This document shows, piece by piece, positions 1-6,756 of a stretch of 46,920 bases of DNA (positions are counted from its first letter, which is position 1; each line of letters starts with the position of its first letter). The notes below the pieces were generated by a model. It had not been told where the DNA came from. It did no database searches and was given only the letters and a program-made list of their open reading frames with translations. This DNA comes from Longimicrobiales bacterium (GTDB lineage Bacteria > Gemmatimonadota > Gemmatimonadetes > Longimicrobiales > Gaopeijiaceae): NCBI GenBank assembly GCA_028278645.1, contig JANQDZ010000090.1, positions 1 to 46,920 on the forward strand. Direction: 5' to 3'. Made by a program: the position numbers and the translations under genes.

Positions 1-315
1 GTGACAATCGGCGCTCCCGACACGGTCCAGATGGGTGTCCCGTTCGAGATCTCCATCATGACCTATGGCAATGGGTGTATGAGCGAGGGGGCCACGGAAG
101 TTCGAGTCAGGGGTCTCCAGGTTGACGTGACCCCGTACGACATCCACAGCGGGGCTAGAGTTTGCACCGACATCCTGAACTCTTTTCCACACAAAACGAC
201 TGTGACCCTCCCGACGCCGGGGCTGGCCCGTTTCCTGTTCCACGGCGAGCAAACCCCCGAAAATCACCGCATCACCGTAGGTCGAGATGTCTTCGTAAAG
301 GGGCCTGGTGATTAA
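1..315 (+). CDS. Hypothetical secreted-type protein, probably cut by the window edge
   Basis: The frame is open from the first base to a TAA at 313-315. The GTG at base 1 may be only an internal valine, so the true start is probably outside the window. The visible 104 residues open with APDTVQMGVPFEI and a cysteine in TYGNGC. This resembles Ig-like beta-sandwich segments of exported proteins, in which a Cys pair is common; a second Cys lies in ARVCTD. No catalytic motif, membrane segment or signal peptide is visible in this part. The next gene begins 41 bases downstream on the same strand. I do not recognise a family, and the beta-sandwich idea is an impression from the alternating hydrophobic pattern. 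Confidence 0.5.
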   Translation: MTIGAPDTVQMGVPFEISIMTYGNGCMSEGATEVRVRGLQVDVTPYDIHSGARVCTDILNSFPHKTTVTLPTPGLARFLFHGEQTPENHRITVGRDVFVKGPGD

Positions 316-356
316 GCCGAAAGCTCACCACCGATGGGATCCAAGAGGAGAAGGGG

Positions 357-629
357 ATGAGTAAGTATCTGTTCGTCAGGCAGAAGGTATCGGACGTCGA
401 CCAATGGCTTCGGGTGTTTAACTCCCACGCGGAATTCCACAAGGAGGCCGGGTTGGTGGATTGTCGGCTTCTGCGGGACGTTGACGATCCCTACACCGTA
501 ACGTGCATGTTCCGCGTGGAAGACGTGGACAAGGCCCTGGCCTTTATCCGAACACCGGAGGCTGAGCAGGGGAAAACCGACTCCGGGGTGATCGGAGAAC
601 CGGAAGCCATCTGGCTGGAAGACCTCTAA
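357..629 (+). CDS. Small ABM-like (dimeric alpha/beta barrel) protein
   Basis: This is a 90-residue cytoplasmic protein with a strong ribosome binding site (AGAGGAGAAGGGG directly before the ATG). The N-terminal beta strand SKYLFVRQKV, the helix around DQWLRVFNSHAEFHKEAG, the strand pair CRLLRDVDDPYTVTCMFRV and the helix VDKALAFIR match the layout of antibiotic-biosynthesis-monooxygenase (ABM)-like ferredoxin folds. These usually dimerise and bind small aromatic or hydrophobic ligands. No cofactor motif is visible, so no reaction can be assigned. It lies downstream of the partial secreted protein and converges on the ABC exporter gene, 15 bases away. The fold assignment is inferred from pattern and length. 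Confidence 0.7.
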   Translation: MSKYLFVRQKVSDVDQWLRVFNSHAEFHKEAGLVDCRLLRDVDDPYTVTCMFRVEDVDKALAFIRTPEAEQGKTDSGVIGEPEAIWLEDL

Positions 630-644
630 TCCAAACTGCCTGAG

Positions 645-2408
645 TTAGATCCGGGCCTGCAGGGTGTAGAGCTTGTGGTACCGTCCCTCTCGGGCCATGA
701 GCTCGGCGTGACGTCCCCGTTCCACGATCTCACCGTCCTCCACCACTAGAATCAGATCCGCCCGCTGGATGGTGGACAGTCTGTGTGCGATGACCAGAGT
801 CGTACGCCCCTGGAGAAGCTGCTGGAGGCTCTCCTGGATGAGCGTCTCACTCTCCGTATCCAGACTGGAGGTGGCCTCGTCCAGAATCAGGATTCGAGGG
901 TTGGCCAGAATGGCTCGGGCGATGGTTACCCGTTGCCTTTGCCCGCCCGACAGCTTCACGCCCCGCTCGCCAATGACGGTATCAAGACCATCCGGGAACC
1001 GGTCGGTGAACTCCTTCACGTGGGCGCGGTAGGCCGCCTCCTCCAGTTCGTGGTCAGTGGCCTCTCCACGCGCGAAGAGAAGGTTCTCCCGAATAGTGCC
1101 GTCGAAGAGGAAGTCGTTCTGAAGGACGAGGCCCAGCTGGTCCCGATAGCTGGCCAGTTTGACGTTTCGAAGGTCGACGTCGTCCACGAGGACCTTGCCC
1201 TGGTCGGGCTCGAGGAAGGTGGCGGCCAAACCGGCCATGGTGCTCTTCCCCGATCCTGAGCTGCCCACGAGAGCGATCACGGTTCCGGGTTGAGCCTCGA
1301 AGGAGACGCCCTTCAGTACCGGCTTGTCTTCTTCGTATCGGAAGTGGACGTCTTCGAATACCACCCGCCCGTCGATGGGAGGCATGACCACGGTCCTCAG
1401 GGGATCGTCATCCTCCCTCGGCCAGGAGAGGAGCTCAGCCGTCCGGTCCAATCCCGCGAACGCCTCGGTCATCTGGGTGCCGATGTTGGCCATCTGGACG
1501 ATGGGAGCGATGAGGAAACCCAGGAACAGAGTGAAGCTGAACAGGTCTCCCAGGGTGAGGTTCCCGGCCACGATCTGTGTGCCGCCATACCCCATGACGA
1601 GGACGCTGGCCAAGCCCATGAGGAACGCACCCAGACTGGTGACCCCGCTGGATGTCGTCAGGGTTTTTTTGACGTTCTCGTAGATGCGAAGGACCCCGGC
1701 CTCGAAGATCTCCCCTTCCTTCTCGACCGCGTGGAACCCTTTGATGATCCTCACGCCCCCTAACGCCTCGGTAAGGCGGCCGGTGACCTCAGCCCGGATC
1801 TCACCCCGTTCCCGGAAAGCGGGCCGGAGGATCTTGAACGCCCGGGTGGAAACCAACGCAAAAGTCACCAAAGGCACGATGGCCAGGGCGGTCATTACGG
1901 GACTGATCCGGATAAGGAAAACCCCTGCCACCGCAGCTGTGACGATCCCCCCCACGAGCTGCACGAGGCCGGTCCCGACCAGGTTCCTGACCCCCTGAAC
2001 GTCGTCCATGATCCGGGAAACCAGCTCTCCGCTTTTTGTGTCGTCGAAAAGCCTGACGGGAAGTTGAAGGACATGCTTTTGCACCTGGCTCCTCAACTGT
2101 GCGATGAGGTGTTGAGCCTCCACGCTGAGGACCAGGGCAAGGGTATAGGAGGTGGCGGCCTGGACAGCCACCGCCCCACCCACCAGAGCCAGCAGCGTGT
2201 ACAGGAGCTGGATGTTCCCCTCTGCGATGACCTCGTCCACCAGGTACTTGGTCGAAGCGGGGAGGACCAAACCGGCCAACCGGTTGATCAAGATGATGAG
2301 GAGGCCCAACGCCACCAACCAGCGGCGGGGCCAGATGATCTCCTTGAAAGCATGTTTCAGGCTGGCGCCTGAAACCTTCGTTGATTTGGATCTCGAAGGT
2401 TCTGCCAT
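645..2408 (-). CDS. ABC exporter half-transporter (MsbA/BmrA type)
   Basis: This 587-residue protein fuses an ABC type 1 transmembrane domain (about residues 25-325, with hydrophobic segments near 30-55, 70-95, 145-185 and 260-305) to a nucleotide-binding domain (about 345-587). All ATPase motifs are intact: Walker A GSSGSGKST at 382-390, signature LSGGQ at 486-490, Walker B ILILDE at 506-511 and the switch histidine in AHRLST at 542. Such half-transporters homodimerise in the inner membrane and export lipids, drugs or peptides; the substrate cannot be read from the sequence. The gene starts 18 bases after the stop of the lipoprotein hydrolase gene on the same strand, so the two are probably co-transcribed. 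That pairing could mean that exporter and hydrolase act on the same hydrophobic substrate, which is inference. Confidence 0.93.
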   Translation of the reverse strand: MAEPSRSKSTKVSGASLKHAFKEIIWPRRWLVALGLLIILINRLAGLVLPASTKYLVDEVIAEGNIQLLYTLLALVGGAVAVQAATSYTLALVLSVEAQHLIAQLRSQVQKHVLQLPVRLFDDTKSGELVSRIMDDVQGVRNLVGTGLVQLVGGIVTAAVAGVFLIRISPVMTALAIVPLVTFALVSTRAFKILRPAFRERGEIRAEVTGRLTEALGGVRIIKGFHAVEKEGEIFEAGVLRIYENVKKTLTTSSGVTSLGAFLMGLASVLVMGYGGTQIVAGNLTLGDLFSFTLFLGFLIAPIVQMANIGTQMTEAFAGLDRTAELLSWPREDDDPLRTVVMPPIDGRVVFEDVHFRYEEDKPVLKGVSFEAQPGTVIALVGSSGSGKSTMAGLAATFLEPDQGKVLVDDVDLRNVKLASYRDQLGLVLQNDFLFDGTIRENLLFARGEATDHELEEAAYRAHVKEFTDRFPDGLDTVIGERGVKLSGGQRQRVTIARAILANPRILILDEATSSLDTESETLIQESLQQLLQGRTTLVIAHRLSTIQRADLILVVEDGEIVERGRHAELMAREGRYHKLYTLQARI

Positions 2409-2426
2409 TGACCGTTTTGTTGCGGC

Positions 2427-3980
2427 TTAACGTCCAGGGGTGACCCAGTCGGGCCCGGGCATCTCCACCGTATCCGGGAGCATAGACCAGTCCCCCGTGG
2501 TGGCGAAGTGCAGGATACCCCGATCGAACTCATTGGATGCACGCCGGGCCGCGACGATGGATCCGTGGGGCCCCCTCAAAACCGGGATGAACTTGCTGTT
2601 CTTGAAAAAGGGTATCAACTCCAAGGCATTCTCGTAGGGGGTGGAGGTATCCCAGGTCCCATGAACGATGACCGTCGGGATCTCGGTTTCGAAGTTCTGC
2701 CGAAATTCGTTTCCGAGGTCGCTGTCCCAAACCGGGCACCCCGCCCTGTAGCCCCAGTTCATCCTCCCAAGAAACCCTGAAGCCGGGTCGGCATCGTATT
2801 CCGCCAACCGTTCTGGAGTGATCCCCGATCCGCAATCCAAAACGAAGTAACTGGCGGTCCGATAGTTCCTCCCTCCGCCGCCCCATCCCTGTACGGCTGC
2901 CTCGGCCGCCGCACGAAAGTCGCCGTTGTGAAGGGCGATTACGTCCGCTGGCCATGACTCCAACCCACCGGAAAACCCGCGAGCCAGACCCAAACCGGCC
3001 GGAGCGTTCTTGGAGAAGAGGACCTCGACCGGAGCGCCCGTGTCGGGGTCGGGAACGGTGACGGTGAATGGATCCGACGCAAGTCGCTCCATGATGGAGA
3101 TCATCGCCTGGACCAGCCCGCCCTCGGGTATCACACCCGAAAACTCCGGGGCTGCCTCAGCCTCCTCCGCCACCCTTTCATAGACGTTCCAAAGGTGGCC
3201 GGGATGATCGTAGGTGTGATCCGGTCCCTCCATACCGCGCAGGATGGCCCGCTCGACCGTCTCGGGGTAGTAGCGCATTACGGCCATCCCCCAGTGGGAG
3301 CCGAAACTCCCGCCCCAGATCGTGATCTTCTCGTAGCCAAGAGCTTTCCGGACATCGTCAACGTCGGCGGCGGCTTCCAGGATCGTGAACCCCGACAGGT
3401 CCAAACCCGCGGTGAGCCACCTATCCCGTTCAGCGGCCAGGACCTCCTGGAACTCCTCCACCGCTCGGGCTTCGTCAATGTCCTGGTTCAGTGGGCTGGA
3501 GGGGGTGGTGACGTCGATGATCGTGGTGGGTTTGGACGGCCCGATCCCACGTTGACTTATGACGACCACATCACTCACGTCCAAAAGGGGCTGCCATCTT
3601 TCCTCGAAATTGCCCAGTTCCTGGAGCTGCCCCTCCAAACCTCCGAAGCTCGGTCCGCCGTGGAGGAAGAAGATCGGTGGTGTGCCGGGATCGGCATTGT
3701 CTGATGCTTTGAACCGGAACACTTCGAGAGACAGAACGCCACTGGCGGGATTGGAGCGGTTGACCGGTACGAAGATCCTCCCGCGCTCAGCCGGAAAAAA
3801 ACCGCCCTCCTCCAACGGAATCCCCTCCAGATGCATGAACATGCTTCCGGGCAAGGGTATGGGAGCCACTAGATCCGAACCGGCGGATTGGAAATCCCTG
3901 CCTGCGGGTGAAGTGCAGGATGCCAATGCGGCCGTTGCAAAAAGCAGGACCATGATCGGGGAAGTCGAAGAGCGGTACAT
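2427..3980 (-). CDS. Lipoprotein alpha/beta hydrolase (proline iminopeptidase / TAP-like)
   Basis: I set the start at the ATG at 3980 (517 residues) because GGAAGGAG lies just upstream and a lipoprotein signal follows immediately: a hydrophobic segment and an ALASC lipobox with Cys22. A longer frame reaches 4076 but adds only a signal-less extension. The hydrolase core shows the oxyanion-hole motif HGGP at 107-110, the nucleophile elbow GGSFG with Ser225, and a C-terminal VIVHGTWDTSTP (acid region) and GPHGS (histidine region). This layout is that of S33 prolyl aminopeptidases and the TAP C-terminal domain hydrolases. It is expected to be anchored in the envelope and to cleave small peptides or esters. 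It is followed by the ABC exporter gene after 18 bases. Confidence 0.85.
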   Translation of the reverse strand: MYRSSTSPIMVLLFATAALASCTSPAGRDFQSAGSDLVAPIPLPGSMFMHLEGIPLEEGGFFPAERGRIFVPVNRSNPASGVLSLEVFRFKASDNADPGTPPIFFLHGGPSFGGLEGQLQELGNFEERWQPLLDVSDVVVISQRGIGPSKPTTIIDVTTPSSPLNQDIDEARAVEEFQEVLAAERDRWLTAGLDLSGFTILEAAADVDDVRKALGYEKITIWGGSFGSHWGMAVMRYYPETVERAILRGMEGPDHTYDHPGHLWNVYERVAEEAEAAPEFSGVIPEGGLVQAMISIMERLASDPFTVTVPDPDTGAPVEVLFSKNAPAGLGLARGFSGGLESWPADVIALHNGDFRAAAEAAVQGWGGGGRNYRTASYFVLDCGSGITPERLAEYDADPASGFLGRMNWGYRAGCPVWDSDLGNEFRQNFETEIPTVIVHGTWDTSTPYENALELIPFFKNSKFIPVLRGPHGSIVAARRASNEFDRGILHFATTGDWSMLPDTVEMPGPDWVTPGR

Positions 3981-4110
3981 CGGAAGCTCCTTCCTGCCAG
4001 TTTGAAAACCTAACGTCGGGCTCAGAAAAATACCTGGCGGCCGAAGACCGGCTAGCCTTAGATTCAATCCACTCAAACAAACCTGCTAAACGACTCGAGG
4101 AGACTCACTC

Positions 4111-4392
4111 TTGGCCCCCGATGTGTTCGGTCCACAGCCCACGCCGCGGATGGCTCTAAAACCGACCCGTGTCCGGGCTCTCCTTGGCATTTGGGAGCTG
4201 GATGGAGAAATGGTCCGTTTTCTAGAGCATCCGGCCACCGGTGAGCTGGTCGCCCTGACCTGCCGGGGCGAGCGGGTAAACCCCATGCGGGTGATTTCCC
4301 ACGGGACCCGCATGATCGAGTCGGAGATGGAAGAGTCCCCAGTCGAACCTGACGGCCCGTCGACGGACGGTCCGTCAACGCAGCCGCACTAG
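4111..4392 (+). CDS. Orphan 93-residue hypothetical protein
   Basis: This is a short plus-strand gene diverging from the hydrolase gene. The TTG at 4111 is preceded by GAGGAG at a workable spacing; an ATG at 4150 would give an 80-residue product. The centre (RALLGIWELDGEMVRFLEHP, then LVALTCRGERVNPMRVI) reads like a small beta-rich domain with one cysteine. The C terminus is a hydrophilic tail rich in Glu, Pro, Ser and Asp, with the short direct repeat DGPST. I recognise no family and see no signal peptide or membrane segment. The opposite strand also carries open frames here, but they are Arg/Pro/Ser-rich and look like antisense shadows. Confidence 0.5.
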   Translation: MAPDVFGPQPTPRMALKPTRVRALLGIWELDGEMVRFLEHPATGELVALTCRGERVNPMRVISHGTRMIESEMEESPVEPDGPSTDGPSTQPH

Positions 4393-4470
4393 GTATCCCG
4401 CCTCGTCCGAATCCAGGTCGTATTCCTCAACAAATCGTTTGATCTCTGACCTCAGCGTCTTCCGAACCAC
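4375..4470 (-). CDS. Possible 31-residue basic peptide ORF, or remnant of a longer gene
   Basis: A GTG at 4470 opens a frame that ends at a TGA at 4375-4377, overlapping the end of the preceding plus-strand gene. The encoded peptide ends EEYDLDSDEAGYLVRLR. The same frame stays open upstream to a TGA near 4515 and reads RKKKRGQPAVLPGVV, which is more protein-like than the neighbouring shadows. There is no ribosome binding site of note and no good start further upstream. It could be a tiny gene, the tail of a frameshifted gene, or chance. I give it low weight and list it because it is too short for most gene finders. Confidence 0.15.
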   Translation of the reverse strand: MVRKTLRSEIKRFVEEYDLDSDEAGYLVRLR

Positions 4471-4538
4471 GCCCGGGAGTACGGCCGGCTGCCCCCGCTT
4501 CTTCTTCCGTCATCCCACTCTTCTTACCTCGGCGGGAT

Positions 4539-4557
4539 CCCCGGTTCGCCACCGGGG
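4539..4557 (-). terminator. GC-rich hairpin downstream of the GH109-like gene
   Basis: The sequence CCCCGGT-tcgcc-ACCGGGG forms a perfect 7-bp stem with a 5-base loop, 13 bases beyond the stop codon of the minus-strand oxidoreductase gene. No T-run follows on the minus strand, so it is at best a weak terminator or a 3'-end stabilising stem. Confidence 0.35.
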
Positions 4558-4570
4558 CCCCGGCACATCC

Positions 4571-6001
4571 CTAGGCGCCGAATAGCTCCCAAGCCGGATA
4601 GTTTTTCCACTTCCCCCGGGTGAAGTCCGGGAAGTCGATGGGTGCGCCGCCATTCGCCACAGACCACTCGGAAAGGGGTGTCACGGCGCTGATGGCGGCC
4701 GCGTCGTAGACGTTCATGTCCGTGGGGATGCCTTCCCGAAGGCACTTGATGAGGCGGTAGTCTTCCAAGTAGTCCATGCCGCCATGGCCGGCCCCTGCCG
4801 AACGCTCCGCCATCTGCTTCCAGAGCGGGTGATCATACTCCTCCAGCCAGTCTGCGGCTTCGTCCCAGGAATGGGAACGCTGGCTCATGCCTTCGATGTA
4901 CACCCGGTTCGGGTAACCCTGGAGAATCCCCTTGGTCCCCTGGACCAGGTTGATGCGGTCATAGGGGCGGGGAAGGTTGCAGTCGTGGCCTACGATGATG
5001 GTCCTCCCCAACTGGGTTTTGATGATAGAGGTGTTCACATCCCCGCAGACGTAGGTCTCCTGCCTTTTGGGGTGGCCTTCGGGATAATTGTCCTTGGCCC
5101 AGTTTTGGAGGCCTTTTGAGGGGCTGCTCATGGAAACCAACGTGGCGAAGGCGTCACCCCTGTTGATGTCCATGCAGTTGGCTACCGGGCCCAAGCCGTG
5201 GGTGGGATAGAGGTTCCCGTCCCGCTCCATCGAGTGTGCCCGGCGCCACAGACCTTCGTTCCGGTCTTCGAACTTGATCGCCCGGAGGTCGTGCATGTAT
5301 CCACCGGCTCCGTGTACCACCTCCCCCAGCAGTCCGAGCTTCACCAGGTGGAACCAGAGGAGCTCCGTCCGGCCGTAGTTGCAGTTCTCCATCTGGATAC
5401 AGTGCTTCTCGTATTTCTCGGCCCACTCTACCATGGCCCAACAGTCGTCGATCGTATAGGCTGCCGGGACTTCTGTGGCGGTGTGTTTGCCATTCTCCAT
5501 GGCGCAAAGCATGATGGGCACGTGCCACTCCCACGGCGTGGCATTGTAGACCAAATCCAGGTCCTCCTCCCCGCAAAGCCTTTCGAAATCCCTTTCGCCG
5601 TTGGTGTAAATGGCCGGACGGGGGAATCCAGCCTCCTCCACCATGTTGGCGGCCCGCTCGGCTTTTTCGGGCACGATGTCGCAGACCGCCGTGATCTGGC
5701 ATCCCTCGATCCGGTTGAGGTTCCGAACGTGTCCAGTTCCCTGAAGACCGGTACCTACGTACCCGATTCTCACCAGATCCATGGGTGGGGTTGCGAAGGG
5801 TTGCTCCGGGGCAGATCCCAGTTCCGTGCGCTGGAGGCGGGGTTTTTCACCGCTTCCGTCGCCGCCGGGTGTACAGGCACCCAAGGCCGCCAACCCCAGC
5901 CCAGCTGCTCCCATCTTCAACAGGTCCCGCCGGTGGAGTCCCTCCGATTCCGGCTCAGGGTTCACGCGGATATCTGGATCGGTCTTGGTGCGCTCGCTCA
6001 T
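4571..6001 (-). CDS. Tat-exported Gfo/Idh/MocA oxidoreductase lipoprotein, GH109-like
   Basis: This 476-residue protein starts with a twin-arginine signal (HRRDLLKMGAAGLG, Arg24-Arg25) followed by a lipobox LGAC with Cys43. It should therefore be folded with its cofactor in the cytoplasm and then anchored in the envelope. A Rossmann NAD(P) site follows (RIGYVGTGLQGTGHV), then TEVPAAYTIDDC, which replaces the usual EKP motif. The stretch YPTHGLGPVANCMDINRGD is characteristic of the family that includes GH109 NAD-dependent alpha-N-acetylgalactosaminidases. The likely role is NAD-assisted glycoside cleavage or sugar oxidation in the periplasm; the substrate is unknown. The start is supported by GAGGA four bases before the ATG. 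That site is buried in a long inverted repeat at 6003-6073. It is the only gene on its transcript if the upstream terminator works. Confidence 0.88.
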   Translation of the reverse strand: MSERTKTDPDIRVNPEPESEGLHRRDLLKMGAAGLGLAALGACTPGGDGSGEKPRLQRTELGSAPEQPFATPPMDLVRIGYVGTGLQGTGHVRNLNRIEGCQITAVCDIVPEKAERAANMVEEAGFPRPAIYTNGERDFERLCGEEDLDLVYNATPWEWHVPIMLCAMENGKHTATEVPAAYTIDDCWAMVEWAEKYEKHCIQMENCNYGRTELLWFHLVKLGLLGEVVHGAGGYMHDLRAIKFEDRNEGLWRRAHSMERDGNLYPTHGLGPVANCMDINRGDAFATLVSMSSPSKGLQNWAKDNYPEGHPKRQETYVCGDVNTSIIKTQLGRTIIVGHDCNLPRPYDRINLVQGTKGILQGYPNRVYIEGMSQRSHSWDEAADWLEEYDHPLWKQMAERSAGAGHGGMDYLEDYRLIKCLREGIPTDMNVYDAAAISAVTPLSEWSVANGGAPIDFPDFTRGKWKNYPAWELFGA

Positions 6002-6002
6002 G

Positions 6003-6073
6003 GTATCCTCGTAGGTACGTTTAGTCCTGCTTGTCAGGGTCCCTAAAGGGTACAGAGTACCTCGAGAGGATAC
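6003..6073 (-). promoter_or_regulatory. 5'-leader hairpin that sequesters the ribosome binding site
   Basis: Directly before the start codon of the Tat oxidoreductase gene lies a two-part inverted repeat. The outer arms are gtatcctc (6003-6010) and gaggatac (6066-6073), 8 perfect base pairs. After a 2-by-3 internal loop, the inner arms are aggtac (6013-6018) and gtacct (6057-6062), 6 perfect base pairs. In the mRNA the 3' outer arm is GAGGAUAC, which contains the only Shine-Dalgarno sequence, immediately followed by C and the AUG. A small inner element, ccct-aa-aggg (6041-6050), sits in the loop. Closed, the stem would hide the ribosome binding site; opening it would permit translation. It could instead be a DNA operator. 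No known riboswitch class is recognised. Confidence 0.55.
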
Positions 6074-6106
6074 AAAACGGCCAGGGGCTTGGGGTGCCCC
6101 CGGCCG
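6074..6106 (-). terminator. Intrinsic terminator of the 145-residue secreted protein gene
   Basis: Read on the minus strand, an 11-bp GC-rich stem with one mismatch (arms at 6096-6106 and 6078-6088, loop of 7) is followed directly by TTTTGTAT. It lies 67 bases after the stop of the gene at 6173-6610 and just before the leader hairpin of the oxidoreductase gene, so it insulates the two. Confidence 0.7.
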
Positions 6107-6172
6107 TGATGCCCGGTACCTAGCGGAGGCCTGGAACCGTGGGAGGTCAGGCCGCCGGAAATCCGAGCGTCC

Positions 6173-6610
6173 TCAGCCTTCCTTCTTAACGCCTTTGAAG
6201 GGAGTAGGCTGGCCGCCGCCACGCATCCCGCCCGACCTCGTCATGGTCCCCTCCATGGCGGTTCCCGCTACCGTTCCGTTGAACACGAAAGAGAAGCTCC
6301 TTTCCCCCTGCCCGCGGGTTACGGTGAAGGTGAGCTTGTCGCCCTCTAATTCGACGTCGGAGAGGGGGATGGGTTGGGGTTCGCCACCACCACCCCGACG
6401 GCCTCCCATGGCCATGAGGGCCGTGCCGGACACCGCGGAGCCTTCCTGGGTGAAGGTGACGTCCATGGACACCTCCCGGGCCTGACCGCCCTGGCGACCC
6501 ATCATCGAGTACGTGAGGGTCCATGTGCCCGAGACGTCCTGAGCCTCCAGTCCGGGAACGGGGAACAGAAGAAGGATGGCCATGAAGCCAAAGGGAACGA
6601 TGCGACGCAT
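6173..6610 (-). CDS. Small secreted beta-rich protein
   Basis: This is a 145-residue protein with a classical signal peptide (MRRIVPFGFMAILLLFPV, cleavage likely after LEAQ). The start is fixed by AGGAGG five bases before the ATG. The mature part begins DVSGTWTLTY and alternates beta strands such as VSMDVTFTQEGSAVSG, LTFTVTRGQGERSFSF and GTAMEGTM, typical of small lipocalin-like or beta-barrel periplasmic proteins. Several Gly/Arg-rich turns (GGRRGGGG, RSGGMRGGGQ) and many methionines are present. There are no catalytic motifs or cysteines. Function unknown. It diverges from the S9 peptidase gene, shares a 146-base intergenic region with it, and ends in a clear terminator. Confidence 0.72.
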   Translation of the reverse strand: MRRIVPFGFMAILLLFPVPGLEAQDVSGTWTLTYSMMGRQGGQAREVSMDVTFTQEGSAVSGTALMAMGGRRGGGGEPQPIPLSDVELEGDKLTFTVTRGQGERSFSFVFNGTVAGTAMEGTMTRSGGMRGGGQPTPFKGVKKEG

Positions 6611-6659
6611 AGGTACCTCCTGGACTGGTGAACAAACTTCTGGCTTTTGTAGATACTTG

Positions 6660-6688
6660 TTGACACCTGGCGATCCAGTTTTGTTAAT
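6660..6688 (+). promoter_or_regulatory. Candidate sigma-70 promoter of the S9 peptidase gene
   Basis: A perfect -35 box TTGACA (6660-6665) is followed after 17 bases by GTTAAT (6683-6688), or after 18 by TTAATG. The spacer contains a small inverted repeat CTGG-cgat-CCAG (6667-6678), which could bind a regulator. The leader to the ATG would be about 60 bases. A closely similar arrangement occurs at 43501-43529. Confidence 0.5.
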
Positions 6689-6756
6689 GGTTCCGACAGC
6701 CTACCTTCACAGCTTCGATTCTGCGCCGAACACCAGGCATCCAAACGGGGGTTCTC

